From a methane-oxidizing endosymbiont of Gigantopelta aegis (GTDB taxonomy: Bacteria > Pseudomonadota > Gammaproteobacteria > Methylococcales > Methylomonadaceae): a DNA stretch of 64,000 nucleotides. Below the pieces are notes generated by a model that was not told the origin of the DNA, searched no databases, and was given only the letters and a program-made list of their open reading frames with translations. The stretch spans positions 518,345-582,344 of the forward strand of contig NZ_JAEHGD010000001.1 of NCBI RefSeq assembly GCF_016097405.1, read 5' to 3'. The position numbers were made by a program, and so were the translations under genes. This document shows positions 50,135 through 60,521 of the stretch, piece by piece (the first letter of the stretch is position 1; every line of letters starts with the position of its first letter).

Positions 50135-50813
50135 GGATGACATGGCTCTCTCCTTGACCGCCAGGGTGGCCATTTAGCGCAGCATAATGCGCTAATGCAC
50201 TATTACCCTGATTAACTTGATCCTGTGTGACTTGCTGACTCTGTGAGTCGTTATTTTTCTCTGGGTTTTGTTGGAAAGCCAGCAGACGTTCTCTTAACCC
50301 TGTTGCTGTTAAGCGCGGTGTATTGATCAATCGTGATAAATGTTCTGCTTCAATAGCACCATATTGTTTGCAATACGCGCTGACTATTTGTTTAGCGCCC
50401 AAAAGCTGGTCTTTATATATTTTGGGTGAGGTCGTTTTAAGTAAGGCGCATAAAGCCTGAGTCTGCTCTGTGTCACCTAAAATGTGTAAAAGCTCAGCTT
50501 CTAAGTCTTTTATCCTCTGGGCTTTATCACGGTAATGATCGGTGTTCTTGATGACTTGACCTTTCTCGATGCTGATCAGGTGTTCAGCAATTTTGTTACC
50601 TGTTTCTAAATCACTGATGATTAACTGACCTGTTTCGGTTTTGACACCGACACGGGCACTTTGATAGGCCATCGGCACGGAGTATTTATTGGATTGCCAA
50701 GCGATAAGTCCTGTTTTATCGGCTTTACGTGTAGCGACAGTACTTGCTGAATAAGACGCTATACAGGAAGGTGTCAAATAAGGCTGCATATGAGCCTGTT
50801 CTGACTGATCATA

Positions 50814-51663
50814 GGGGCTGTTGCCGTTTTGAAAATCCCCCTTGAAATTCAATAACTCCGCCACATAGATTGTTTATTTTGACTCAAAAACAAGCAAACT
50901 ATGCCCCGACAAATGCTTACGGATGAACTTTGGGAGAAACTGAAGATAATTATGTTGAAAATGGGAATTTATGACAAACCTTGTCTTCGAAAAACAGTCG
51001 AAGGTATTTTTATCGCTTGCGAGTAGGTTGTCCCTGGAGAGATTTACCCACGGCTTTTGGTAATTGGAATGCGGTATATAAACGATTCAATGACTGGTCT
51101 CGTAAAGAAAAACTGATGGGTATTTTTAACGCCTTGGTTGTTGATCCAGACCTGGAATGGGAATTTATTGATGGGAGTATTGTGAAAGCACATCAGCATA
51201 GTAGTGGTGCGGCCTGTGAACAAGAAACAGCGATAGGGAAATCTGTCGCCGGGAACACCAGTAAAATTCATATGGCCGTTGATGCCTGTGGTCTTCCTAT
51301 TCATTTCTCAGTGACAGGCGGCGAAGTTCATGACTGTAAAGAAGCACCGAAATTAGTTGCAGAGCTCCCAAAAGGTGACTATATAGTTGCTGACAGAGGC
51401 TATGACAGTGAAGCATTACGTCTTCAAATTAAAGACAAAGGGGCTGTTCCTGTTATCCCAAGAAAAAAGAATTCAACTCGGGGAAATGATGAAATGGATT
51501 GGTGTCTCTACAAATATCGCCATCTCGTTGAAAATGTGTTTGCAAGACTTAAGCATTTCAGAGCGATCGCCACGCGATATGACAAACTCAAACGAAATTT
51601 TGAAGGCTCTATCGCTCTGGCTTGCGCCTTTTATGGTTACCTATGTGAAATGGCAACAGCCCC
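50814..51663 (+). mobile_element. IS5-family element, copy D (nested in IS21-B)
   Basis: 850 bases, same ends as copies A-C, TA at 50812-50813 and 51664-51665. Runs opposite to the IS21 genes. Confidence 0.93.
50900..51663 (+). pseudogene. IS5-family transposase, copy D (one frameshift)
   Basis: ATG 50900 (MPRQMLTDELW). One T fewer in the T run at 51006 breaks the frame after residue 34; the rest, with all three catalytic motifs, is open. Otherwise the same protein as copy C. Confidence 0.9.
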
Positions 51664-53580
51664 TAATATTCTCTGGGTTTTTACCTGTGCTGCCATGAAC
51701 ACGTTGATTAGCGGTATTATCCAACCAGTCAGAAAAATACTGTTCTAATTCATGCCAGCTGGCAAAGCTTTCACCATAGAGCCCATTGTTTTTGGCATAC
51801 TTTACACCTGCTTCAACCTTGCCCTTGCTTTCTGGGTCATAGCCTTCACAGGCATGAATACGAAATCCAGCGGCGGTTGCATACTGAGAAAAAAGCTGAT
51901 TAAGGTTTAATTCCCTGAAGGTTTCACTGATAACCACCAGTTTAGTTTGATCATAAACACATTCCTCAGGCATGCCGCCAAAATAACGGAAGGCGACATC
52001 ATGCTGTTTGATCAACATCTCGGTATTAATCGGCTTATTTGATAAAGATACATGCATTAAACGAGAATAAGACAATACGAAGACCATTAAATAAACGGTG
52101 GTTTCAACACCATTAATCATCACGCCACGCAGTTCACCGCCATCAACCTGACATTGTTCGCCAGGCACCATATCTATGACAGGCTCATAGTAACGGGCTT
52201 GCTTAAAACTGATTTCTTGCTTCAGTGCTTGAATATAGCGTCTGACAGAACGATCTGACACGCTCAGTGTTTCAACCTTGGCCTTCAGTTTACGTAACAC
52301 TTTAACCGCTGATAAATCGGGATAGGTTTGCAGCAGTTGAATAATGTAGTCCCGATATTCATCTAGTTTCTTAGTTCTATCGGTATCGGACAATATCTCA
52401 GTAATTTCTGTTTCTGGCATGTTGAGATATTTACTGACGGTATTGCGAGAAACACCCAATTGTTTGGCAATCTTACGCTTCGATAAACCATTGCCTTGAT
52501 TGTGTAATGCTTTGATCTGATGAATCACGATCCACTCCTTCATAACGTTCCCTAGATAAATAGAGGGACTGTTACAGCTTTAATATAAAAAAGAAAGTCT
52601 GGAAAAGTGGCTCAATATTAATGGCCAGTTTTGGCTCAGTTTAAATGGCCATTAACAGGCAGAACTGATCATTAACATAGGTAATGTCGCCATCAACATC
52701 GGTTATTGAAACAATGGAGTGTTCATCTAACGCTCGTTTTTGAAATTCAAGTGAGCGATTCAATAATTGTTGTTTTTTAAGGCCCGTCTTAATTGATGCC
52801 AGAAAACAATAACACTGAGAATCAACATAAAAATACTGATATAAAACCATTTCTTAACCCATGCAGCCTTATCAATATCATGTTGAAAATCAGCCTCATA
52901 CGCCAATAAAACCTGATCTGTGATCGTGATAATTGAGTTATCCAGCAGTTTTTTGTTTAAATCTTGTAATTTTTCAGCGTAACGAATCAGCACTTGTGCA
53001 TGATTTAACAAACGCTGAAAATCATCGCGTAACGAATCGGGTAGTTGCCTCGCCTTTGTCTCAATCGATTGTATTTCTCTCAATAAAGAATCCTTTTGTT
53101 TTTGCTGTGCAAAATCCACGACAAACAATAAAACCTTTCGCTCCAATTGCATTATCGCATCGGCAAGTTCGGTTTCTTTTTGTGCAAGCAGTTGCTGTCT
53201 CAGTAATAAAGTCCCTTTAGGGAAAAATAATGAAGAGTTACGATAGACGACGTAACTTGATTTGATTTGTGAAACAAGGATTAAAAAATCGCTGATACGT
53301 TCACGAAGTTTATCCAATTGGGCTTCATGCGCTAATTGTTTTTGTAGTCGCTCTAATTTCACCTCTAATTCAGCAACCGAATCGAAATGGCTCATTTCAT
53401 CGTTTTCCACCATTAACAAGCGAGTTATCAGTGCTGAAACGGTTTGTTGTACAGTTATAACCTGATGAATACGCCGCTGATGACGTTGATAATTAACCCC
53501 ACTGTATAAATAAAGTTCTGTTGCAATCCCGAACAGGGATATAAAAAAGACAATAATTGCAATTTCCTTTAAGCGTTTTT

Positions 53581-54554
53581 TCACAGTCCCTTTCCTTGGT
53601 ACTGGCCTGTCAAGGTCTTCAGAAACAGAACGATCAATGCAATATCTTTCTCCGGCGCACGCACACCAAGCTGATGTTTCATCATGATTTCAACAACTTC
53701 TTGTAAACTATCAACCGAGCCATCGTGTAAATAAGGTGCTGTCAACGCGACATTCCTGAGTCCAGGTACTTTAAACACAAATCGATCCTGTGGCTGCTGA
53801 GTTACATTGAAACGACCGAGATCAGCTACGCGTACTTTTTCCATATCGGTAAAGTATTCTTGCATCACACCCAATTTCTGAAATAGATTGCCACCCACGA
53901 GCTTCCCTGATGACAAGCTATACAGCCATATTGTTGAAACAGTCGATAACCTTCTAATTCATCGGCTGTAATGGCGTCGGCTTGTCCACGTAAATAACGA
54001 TCGAAGCGGCTATTAGGCGTCAATAATGATTCTTCAAAGGCAACAATGGCCGTTTTAATATTTTTAGCCGTAATACCATCGGCAAATACATTTTGAAATA
54101 CTGCGACAAGCTCGGCATCCTGTTTCAACTGATTGACAATAAACGGCCAATTAGAGGCCATTTCTAAGCCATTATGAATTGGCCCTTCGATCTGGTCGAA
54201 CAAGTCACGAGCGCGGCCATCCCAGAACTGTCTGAAATTCAATGCGCAATTAAAAACGGTTGGCGCATTCACATCGCCTTTTCGCTGACCGACACCGATA
54301 GAAACCACCCTGCCATCATCCCCACCTGTGGTTAGATTATGGCAACTGGCACAAGAAACCGTGCCATCTTTGGACAGCCTGGCATCGTGAAACAGGCGCT
54401 CGCCTAATTTGACGCGTTCCGGGTGTTGATTTGAATAGGCGGGTATAGGCTGTATCGGTTCATGAGCCTGTTGTGCAAAAGCGCTCTCATAAACTGCAAC
54501 AGCCACTAACAAGAAAGCGATTAAAATATGATTAATGCGTTGTTTCAGATTCAT
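53581..54554 (-). pseudogene. Di-haem cytochrome c peroxidase family, frameshifted
   Basis: Signal peptide at the start (LIAFLLVAVAVYESAFA). Haem-binding CASCH near residue 70 and CIACH near 218, LGERLFHDARLSKDGTVSC, and WDGRARDLFDQ are MauG/CcpA-type features. After CHQGS the frame slips (near 53895); one T more would give FVGGNLFQKLG and continue to the normal C-terminus LRNVALTAPYLHDGSVDSL. Stop overlaps the start of the PAS-GGDEF-EAL gene, so they were one operon. Confidence 0.85.
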
Positions 54555-54611
54555 TAAGATGACGAAAAGTAGAATTGTTGGTATATCCTTATCAACACAA
54601 ACCCGAAAACA

Positions 54612-55205
54612 TTACAAATTCTGTCCTAATCGTGCCGCATGCCGTTCACGGTTTTGCTGACGTTTGGCTTCACTTTTACGCAGCAGTACATAAACGGCGG
54701 CTGAACCACCATGATGTTTCAATGCTGAATGAAAAACTTGTACCTTTTCCAGATCGACAAGCCACTGATTGAGGTAACTTTTTAGCAAACAACCATTACG
54801 GCCACGGCCAAAAACGATCAACAAACTACGCAAATTATTGTACTCACAGTCATCGATAAAACGAACCAGCTCATCACGCGCCTGAGCGGGTATTTGTTGT
54901 TGTAGGTTTAATGTGGCTTCCAATGGATACTTACCCAAACGCAAGTTTTTGAACACGCCATACTGAATGCCATCACGCTTGAAACTTAGCCAGTCATCCG
55001 CCTGGAGTTGTTTTCTAAGTACCATTGATAACGGTGCCCAAGCATCTTCTTTCGCTTTTTCAGCGGTTTGCCTACGATAATCTGAATTTATTTGTTGCTG
55101 GGGAGATTTAATCAATACCTTCTGCTCAGTATTCAGTGGGATGACATCCCCCATTTCCTGGTTGAACAGCGCTCGGTCTTGTTCGGTTATTCTTTCATTT
55201 TTCAT
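54612..55205 (-). CDS. Smr-domain protein
   Basis: About 197 residues from ATG 55205, chosen over 55235 because of the strong ribosome site AGGAGG six bases before it. Smr domain from about residue 100: a degenerate LDLHG region (YPLEATLNLQQQ), VFGRGRNG (usual HGKG replaced by FGRG) and HHGGSAAVYVLL. Smr proteins nick branched DNA or cleave RNA. Confidence 0.85.
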   Translation of the reverse strand: MKNERITEQDRALFNQEMGDVIPLNTEQKVLIKSPQQQINSDYRRQTAEKAKEDAWAPLSMVLRKQLQADDWLSFKRDGIQYGVFKNLRLGKYPLEATLNLQQQIPAQARDELVRFIDDCEYNNLRSLLIVFGRGRNGCLLKSYLNQWLVDLEKVQVFHSALKHHGGSAAVYVLLRKSEAKRQQNRERHAARLGQNL

Positions 55206-55267
55206 GGCGACCTCCTGACAACATTTGTAAAACAATCGTATCTACTCACCCCCTCTAAAAATCAGGT

Positions 55268-55358
55268 GTAGGTTGTTGATTTATCAGGCTTGCATAACAG
55301 GGATGTTATGCAGAACTACATGGATGTATTCACGTGTCCTGATAAATCAATGACCTAC
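55268..55358. repeat. Structured intergenic palindrome with two inner hairpins
   Basis: Outer arms GTAGGTTGTTGATTTATCAG(G) at 55268-55288 and CCTGATAAATCAATGACCTA(C) at 55338-55358, 19 of 21 pairing. Inside are GCATAACA-GGGA-TGTTATGC and a weaker ACAT-GG-ATGT stem. Lies between sdhE and smr; no terminal T run. Could be a mobile palindrome, a processing site or a structured RNA. Confidence 0.55.
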
Positions 55359-55411
55359 TCCGGCTAAAACACAACCGGGTGAGCAGTTACAAACAATCCA
55401 ATGATTACGGT

Positions 55412-55648
55412 TTAATCCAACCGCATTTTGGCAACCAGCGCCTTCAGCGCGGCATCATCTGGCTCTTGTTCTTCCATGAAGTAATGCAGCAATGTATTGT
55501 CTTCCAACGCCAACAGTCGAATAAAAGCCTGTTGTTCCTCGGTTGTTGCCTGACTGAATTTTTGCTCCAAAAAGCGTCGAAAAATGACATCAAGTTCCAG
55601 CGTCCCACGCCGACAACGCCAGCGCAGTCTGTTTAAATCCGCATCCAC
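55412..55648 (-). CDS. sdhE: FAD assembly factor SdhE
   Basis: 78 residues. CRRGTLELD carries the RGxxE motif needed for covalent flavin attachment to SdhA; the rest is the small helical fold. Starts at GTG 55648, just after the sdhB stop. Last gene of the sdhA-sdhB-sdhE set. Confidence 0.93.
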   Translation of the reverse strand: MDADLNRLRWRCRRGTLELDVIFRRFLEQKFSQATTEEQQAFIRLLALEDNTLLHYFMEEQEPDDAALKALVAKMRLD

Positions 55649-55649
55649 G

Positions 55650-56429
55650 TCACTTGCGTTCGATCAGCATTTGCTTGATACCGGCAATGGCTTTGGCAGG
55701 ATTCAACCCTTTCGGGCAGGTATCGGTGCAGTTCATGATGGTATGACAGCGATATAGTTTGAACGGGTCTTCTAGTTCATCGAGGCGCTCGCCGGTATTT
55801 TCGTCGCGGCTATCGGTCAACCAGCGATAGGCTTGCAACAAGACTGCAGGCCCTAGATAACGCTCGCTATTCCACCAGTAACTAGGGCAGCTGGTAGAGC
55901 AACAGGCGCACAAAACGCATTCATACAAGCCATCAAGTTTGGCGCGTTCCTCCCGGCTTTGCAAACGTTCACGGTCGGCAGGCGCGGGCGTTTGTGTTTC
56001 TATCCATGGTTTTATAGAAGCGTACTGGGCGTAAAAATGGCTCATATCAGGTACTAAGTCTTTGACCACCTTCATATGCGGCAGTGGAAAGACTTTAATG
56101 ACGCCATCGTAATCTGAAATCGCCTTGGTGCATACCAGGGTGTTTTTACCATTGACGTTCATCGCGCAAGAGCCGCAAACACCTTCACGACAGGAGCGCC
56201 GGAAAGTCAAGGTTGGGTCGATTTCATTTTTGATTTTTAAAATCGCATCCAATACCATCGGCCCGCATTGATCCAGGTCTACTTCATAATGATCGATGCG
56301 CGGATTTTCACCCGAATCAGGATCCCAACGGTACACTTCAAAAACTTTTATATTTTTGGCATCCGCTGCGGCGGAAAAGGTTTTACCTTTTGTCAATCTG
56401 GAATTTTTGGGCAAGGAAAATTCAACCAT
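55650..56429 (-). CDS. sdhB: Succinate dehydrogenase iron-sulfur subunit
   Basis: 259 residues. [2Fe-2S] cysteines in [15 protein letters not shown], then [12 protein letters not shown] ([4Fe-4S]) and [12 protein letters not shown] ([3Fe-4S]). Start overlaps the sdhA stop (TGATG). Intact, but the membrane anchors SdhC and SdhD that it must dock on are absent from the window. Confidence 0.96.
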   Translation of the reverse strand: MVEFSLPKNSRLTKGKTFSAAADAKNIKVFEVYRWDPDSGENPRIDHYEVDLDQCGPMVLDAILKIKNEIDPTLTFRRSCREGVCGSCAMNVNGKNTLVCTKAISDYDGVIKVFPLPHMKVVKDLVPDMSHFYAQYASIKPWIETQTPAPADRERLQSREERAKLDGLYECVLCACCSTSCPSYWWNSERYLGPAVLLQAYRWLTDSRDENTGERLDELEDPFKLYRCHTIMNCTDTCPKGLNPAKAIAGIKQMLIERK

Positions 56430-58207
56430 CAGTAAACCCTCTCTTTAGGTGGGATAACATCAACCTCATCGGTCAATGTGTAAAGATGAACGGGGCGATA
56501 ATCTATCTTGACACCGGTATCATCGTGCCAGGTCAAGGTATGTTTCATCCAGCTCTCATCATCACGTTGCGGAAAATCTTCCCGTGCATGACCGCCGCGG
56601 CTTTCTTGCCGGTTATGGGCCGCATGAATGGCGACCGTCGCCTGCCGAAGTAAATTATCCAGCTCTAATGTTTCTACCAGATCGGTATTCCAGATCAACG
56701 AGGTATCGCTGACGCTAACATTATCAAACGATTCGACGACCTGTTGCATTTCGGTGATACCTTCAGCCAGCGTTTCCCCCGTTCTAAACACAGCAGCACG
56801 GGTTTGCATGGTTTTTTGCATAGCTAACCGAATCTCGGCTGTTTTCAGCGACCCTTTCGCATGGCGTATTTTATCGAAGCGCGCCAATGCTTTATCACAA
56901 GCATCGGACGGCAATGGTTTATGTGCCTGACCTGGCTTGATAATTTCGGCACAATGGATAGCCGCCGAACGACCAAACACGATAATATCCAACAATGAAT
57001 TAGAGCCTAAACGATTGGCACCATGAACAGAAACACAGGCGGTTTCACCAATGGCCATCAAACCGGGCACCACGGTATCGGGTTCACCATTTTTCAAGGT
57101 CACTACCTCGGCCTTGTAATTGGTCGGAATACCGCCCATGTTGTAATGCGCCGTCGGAATCACCGGTATCGGCTGTTTTGTCACATCGACACCGGCAAAG
57201 ATACGCGAGGTTTCGGCAATTCCAGGTAAACGTTCGTGAATAATGGCAGGGTCAAGATGTTCAAGGTGTAAATAGATATGGTCTTTATTCGGACCAACGC
57301 CACGCCCTTCATTGATTTCTATGGTCATGGCCCGACTGACGACATCTCGTGAAGCTAAATCCTTGGCCGTCGGCGCATACCGTTCCATAAAACGCTCACC
57401 CTCTGAATTGGTCAGATAACCGCCCTCTCCGCGTACCCCTTCGGTAATCAAGCAGCCTGCCCCATAGATGCCGGTCGGATGAAACTGGATAAACTCCATA
57501 TCCTGTAACGGTAAACCCGCCCGCAGTACCATGGCATTGCCATCACCTGTTACGGTGTGTGCTGAGGTACATGAAAAATAACAACGTCCATAACCACCGG
57601 TCGCCAGAACAGTTTGATGCCCACGAAATAAATGCAGTGAACCGTCTTCCAGACACCAGGCTAAAACACCGCGACATTCATCGCCATCCATAATCAAATC
57701 GAGTGCGATATATTCGATAAAAAATTCTGCCTTATGCTTCAAAGCCTGTTGATACAGCGTATGTAGAATGGCATGACCTGTGACATCGGCTGCGGCACAG
57801 GTTCTCTGCGCCATTCCCTTGCCATAATGCGTTGTCATGCCACCAAAGGGACGCTGGTAAATTTTGCCATCTTCGGTGCGGGAAAAGGGTACGCCATAAT
57901 GTTCCAGTTCCAGAACCGCAGCCGCCGCTTCCCGGCACATATATTCGATAGCATCCTGGTCGCCTAACCAATCTGAACCTTTGACGGTATCGTACATATG
58001 ATAGCGCCAGTCATCCTCACCCATATTACCCAATGCCGCACTAATGCCACCTTGCGCAGCCACAGTATGACTTCGGGTTGGAAAAACCTTAGTGATACAG
58101 GCTGTTTTCAAGCCTTTTTCGACCATGCCAAAGGTAGCGCGCAAACCCGCGCCACCGGCGCCGACGACGACGACATCATGCTTGTGTTCAATAATTTTGT
58201 AATTAAT
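56429..58207 (-). CDS. sdhA: Succinate dehydrogenase flavoprotein subunit, start lost to IS1
   Basis: Sequence similarity begins at 58207 ([28 protein letters not shown], given as ATT first) against the IS1 remnant. No ATG, GTG or TTG in frame lies upstream before a stop; the next usable codon is TTG at 58144, beyond the FAD-binding GAGGAG. So the gene lost at most its first one or two codons but with them its start. The body is intact: [13 protein letters not shown]-type region, HHTHGKG-like GMTTHYGK, and the C-terminal [11 protein letters not shown]-type block ([12 protein letters not shown]). Expression would need ATT or another unusual start. Confidence 0.9.
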   Translation of the reverse strand: MNYKIIEHKHDVVVVGAGGAGLRATFGMVEKGLKTACITKVFPTRSHTVAAQGGISAALGNMGEDDWRYHMYDTVKGSDWLGDQDAIEYMCREAAAAVLELEHYGVPFSRTEDGKIYQRPFGGMTTHYGKGMAQRTCAAADVTGHAILHTLYQQALKHKAEFFIEYIALDLIMDGDECRGVLAWCLEDGSLHLFRGHQTVLATGGYGRCYFSCTSAHTVTGDGNAMVLRAGLPLQDMEFIQFHPTGIYGAGCLITEGVRGEGGYLTNSEGERFMERYAPTAKDLASRDVVSRAMTIEINEGRGVGPNKDHIYLHLEHLDPAIIHERLPGIAETSRIFAGVDVTKQPIPVIPTAHYNMGGIPTNYKAEVVTLKNGEPDTVVPGLMAIGETACVSVHGANRLGSNSLLDIIVFGRSAAIHCAEIIKPGQAHKPLPSDACDKALARFDKIRHAKGSLKTAEIRLAMQKTMQTRAAVFRTGETLAEGITEMQQVVESFDNVSVSDTSLIWNTDLVETLELDNLLRQATVAIHAAHNRQESRGGHAREDFPQRDDESWMKHTLTWHDDTGVKIDYRPVHLYTLTDEVDVIPPKERVY

Positions 58208-59039
58208 CTGTGTTTATGCATGGATGTTTCTGCCAAATTCTACCTTATTTATTAACAAACCAATCACATCACAATATCATGCATTTTTTCTAGCTTAGAG
58301 AAACAGATTGTTCGACGGGTCAATCGTTTGATCCATGTTCTAAAATTCAGGTTTTTTCGTTCAATTTTTTGGGTATTTCTCTTCCCTATTTCATGTGTCT
58401 CAGCATCAAGATGACGCTCATAAGCCCCCAGTCATCGGTGTAATAACGGCCAATATTTAAAGGGCTAAGTAACGCTTTTAATTCTTTGAAAACAATGTCC
58501 TTACGCTTGCCAAAAACATAAGCGAGTACCGTGTTGGTTTTATGATCAACAGCGTGCCATAGCCAGCGTTGATTGCTTTTATTGCCTACAAAAGACCACT
58601 GTTCATCCACTTCGGCCTCTTCACAGCAGACCTGCTCTAACCTGACCTCCAATGGTTTCCCTTGATCAAAGGTCTGAAAAAGAGGGTTCACCTGAACAAG
58701 ACTGTTTTCTTTATTTTTTTAAAGTGCGGGTCACTGTGTTTTTATTGATTTTAAGAACCCGTGCTGTGTCTCGAGTGCCACTACTATTGATAGCCATTTC
58801 GACAATTTTTTCTTGGATTCCAAATTCACAGGCTTTGTAACAATATTCCAACATGAAAGTGTTGGTTGGGCAGTCTGAAGTCTGGCAACGATATCGCTGT
58901 ACACCACCATCGCTTCTGCCTGATTTCATCAGTTGAGTATTAGTACAGTTTGGGCAGGCGATTGCTTGATAATATTTCATACAGAGGCCTTGGTCGGACA
59001 GGAATTATGCACATAAATCACTTTCTTATTCTACTGTTC
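58206..59039 (-). mobile_element. IS1-family element, copy B (both ends missing)
   Basis: Nearly identical to copy A internally, but lacks about the first 14 and the last 30 bases, including both inverted ends, and has a 20-base replacement near 58980. No target duplication. It is a remnant left by deletions on both sides. Transposase frames at 58386-58980 with seven (not eight) A at the shift site. Confidence 0.9.
58386..58980 (-). pseudogene. IS1 transposase frames of copy B
   Basis: Same InsA-like (58980-58711) and InsB-like (58691-58386) frames as copy A. Shares with copy A the missing G after YTDDWG (near 58426), and unlike copy A has the full A run near 58352. The A run at the frameshift site is one shorter than in copy A. 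Confidence 0.8.
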
Positions 59040-59112
59040 ATTTTTGCTTCCATTTCTGCGGCATGGGCAATACGTTTGGCATCTGCCAAGGTTAATTTGT
59101 AAATAGAAATCG
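59040..59112 (-). pseudogene. GlcG/HbpS-like gene fragment
   Basis: On the minus strand [21 protein letters not shown] is readable, the typical N-terminus of GlcG/HbpS-family proteins (LTLADAK..AAAAE). Only about 25 codons survive between truncated gltA and the IS1 remnant. Being the start of a gene, it cannot be a natural end of gltA. Confidence 0.6.
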
Positions 59113-60218
59113 ACATTAGGATATAGTTTACGCTCGATGAAGTATTCATCTTTCAAGGCGTATTCTTCCAGCGCCAGCGCCAATTCAAACAAAGGATCTT
59201 GCCGATTGCTGTTTTCCAGCACTTCATAGCAGGTTTGACGGATGATTGTCGCCCGCGGATCGAAATTTTTATACACCCGATGACCAAAACCCATCAGTCG
59301 AAACGGATCGTCTTTATCTTTGGCTCGGGCGATAAATTCAGGAATTCTGTCCACACTGCCAATTTGTTTCAGCATTCGTAACACGGCTTCATTGGCACCG
59401 CCATGCGCAGGCCCCCAAAGCGCGGCAATACCCGCGGCAATACAGGCATAAGGGTTAGCGCCCGTACTGCCAGTGAGTCGAACGGTCGATGTGCTGGCAT
59501 TTTGTTCATGATCGGCATGTAAAATCAGCAACAGATTAAGTGCTTTTTTCTCAATGGGGTCGACTGAATAGTTCGGGTCGATATAGTTAGGGGAGGAACG
59601 CGAAAACATCATATTCAGAAAGTTTTCACAATAGCCTAAATCAAGTCGGGGATAAACAAACGGCTTACCTACCGAATGTCGATAAGAGGCTGCAGCGATA
59701 GTTGGCATTTTAGCGATCATCCGAACCGCACAGACCCTACGATGTTCAGGGTCTTTCATATTCAATTCACTATGATAAAAGGCCGACAACGAACCCACTA
59801 CCCCTACCAGCATCGCCATAGGATGCGCATCATAACTAAAACCATCAAAAAAATTGCGCAGGGATTCATGCACCATGGAGCGATGGGCTACTTCTAAAGA
59901 AAAATCTTGTAATTGAGTCGCATTCGGCAACTCGCCATTCATCAACAAATAAGCCACTTCTAGATAATTACAGTGCTCAGCTAATTGTTCGATCGGATAC
60001 CCGCGATACAACAACACGCCTTTATCACCATCAATAAACGTAATATGGCTTTTGCAACTGGCCGTTGCGGTAAATCCCGGATCGTAAGTAAAGCAATCTA
60101 AGTCTTTGTGAATGGCACGAATATCAACCGTTTCCTTACCTAATGTGCCTTGTAGCAAGGGATATTCAACCGTCTTCCCGGTGCGGTTATGCCTAATAGA
60201 TAAACTGTCTTTTGACAT
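59113..60218 (-). pseudogene. gltA: Citrate synthase, C-terminally truncated
   Basis: Hexameric-type GltA from ATG 60218. Catalytic His regions [10 protein letters not shown] and [13 protein letters not shown] are present and the sequence follows the family to YPNVDFY, which contains the third catalytic residue (Asp). After this the family would continue for about 65-70 residues (SGII... to the C-terminus), but here the frame enters a foreign fragment and ends at 59031 with an unrelated 24-residue tail. Condenses oxaloacetate and acetyl-CoA when whole; very likely inactive here. Confidence 0.9.
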
Positions 60219-60416
60219 TCAATCCTGCCTGTTTGGTTGCTGATAAAAATACGGTTGTCGCAGCACATCGAAAAATGTAAGGATAACCTTTTGGAATGAC
60301 CGGATTATTACACAACACCTTATTTAGTCAAAGTCATTACCCGCCAAAGTTTTAACTGATGTTACGCAGCGGCTCTTCAATCTCATTCCTTCATCATTAC
60401 CGTGAAAGAAAAAGTC

Positions 60417-60466
60417 ATCTCTGGCCTCTATCTTTTATCGACACAGAGATCACAGAGCACACAGAG
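60417..60466 (+). repeat. Dispersed CACAGAG-type repeat, copy 2
   Basis: ATCTCTGGCCTCT, then TTATCGACACAGAGAT and CACACAGAG; matches the minus strand of 10009-10054. Confidence 0.6.
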
Positions 60467-60521
60467 TGATAGTTTGTATCGTTTAATTCCATTGACTGAT
60501 CTGGATTCATTCAGTTATTAA

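Larger units (their letters stand above)
50130..52543 (-). pseudogene. istA: IS21 transposase IstA, copy B, split by IS5-D
   Basis: From ATG 52543 (MKEWIVIHQIKAL) 290 or so residues are open: HTH GVSRNTVSKYLNM and DDE domain with VDGGELRGVMINGV, YDQTKLVVI and ESKGKVEAGVKYAK (Glu). IS5-D interrupts at NPENI; the tail resumes after it (YDQSEQAHMQPYL...). The best available guide to the degraded copy A. Confidence 0.9.
49337..52657 (-). mobile_element. IS21-family element, copy B (with IS5 inside)
   Basis: Ends TGTCAACGGCCAAAATAATT and, inverted, TGTTAATGGCCATTTAAACT. Flanked by the 5-base direct repeat GGCAG (49332-49336, 52658-52662). Related to but not identical with copy A. Confidence 0.92.
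47374..53584 (-). pseudogene. Membrane PAS-GGDEF-EAL protein, split by IS21
   Basis: Segments 53584-52658 and 49331-47374 join in frame at NDQFCQTTGYSKEELIG when IS21-B and one GGCAG duplication are removed, making about 960 residues. N-terminal helix, a periplasmic helical sensor (residues 30-240), second helix, PAS ([12 protein letters not shown]...IAIRTDITE), GGDEF (RLGGDEFLL) and EAL (GAEALIRW, AEGVETEE). A cyclic-di-GMP enzyme. Besides the insertion, one A is missing near 52776 (LRRALKN instead of LRRALKKQQLL). The 3' piece keeps whole GGDEF and EAL domains and could still be translated from an internal start. Confidence 0.88.

Noticed and set aside
54612-54640. Classical MutS2-type Smr protein
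   Set aside because: No MutS ATPase part; the protein is a stand-alone Smr domain.
59031-59120. A natural alternative C-terminus for citrate synthase
   Set aside because: The tail is out of family and a different frame there reads as the start of a GlcG-like protein.
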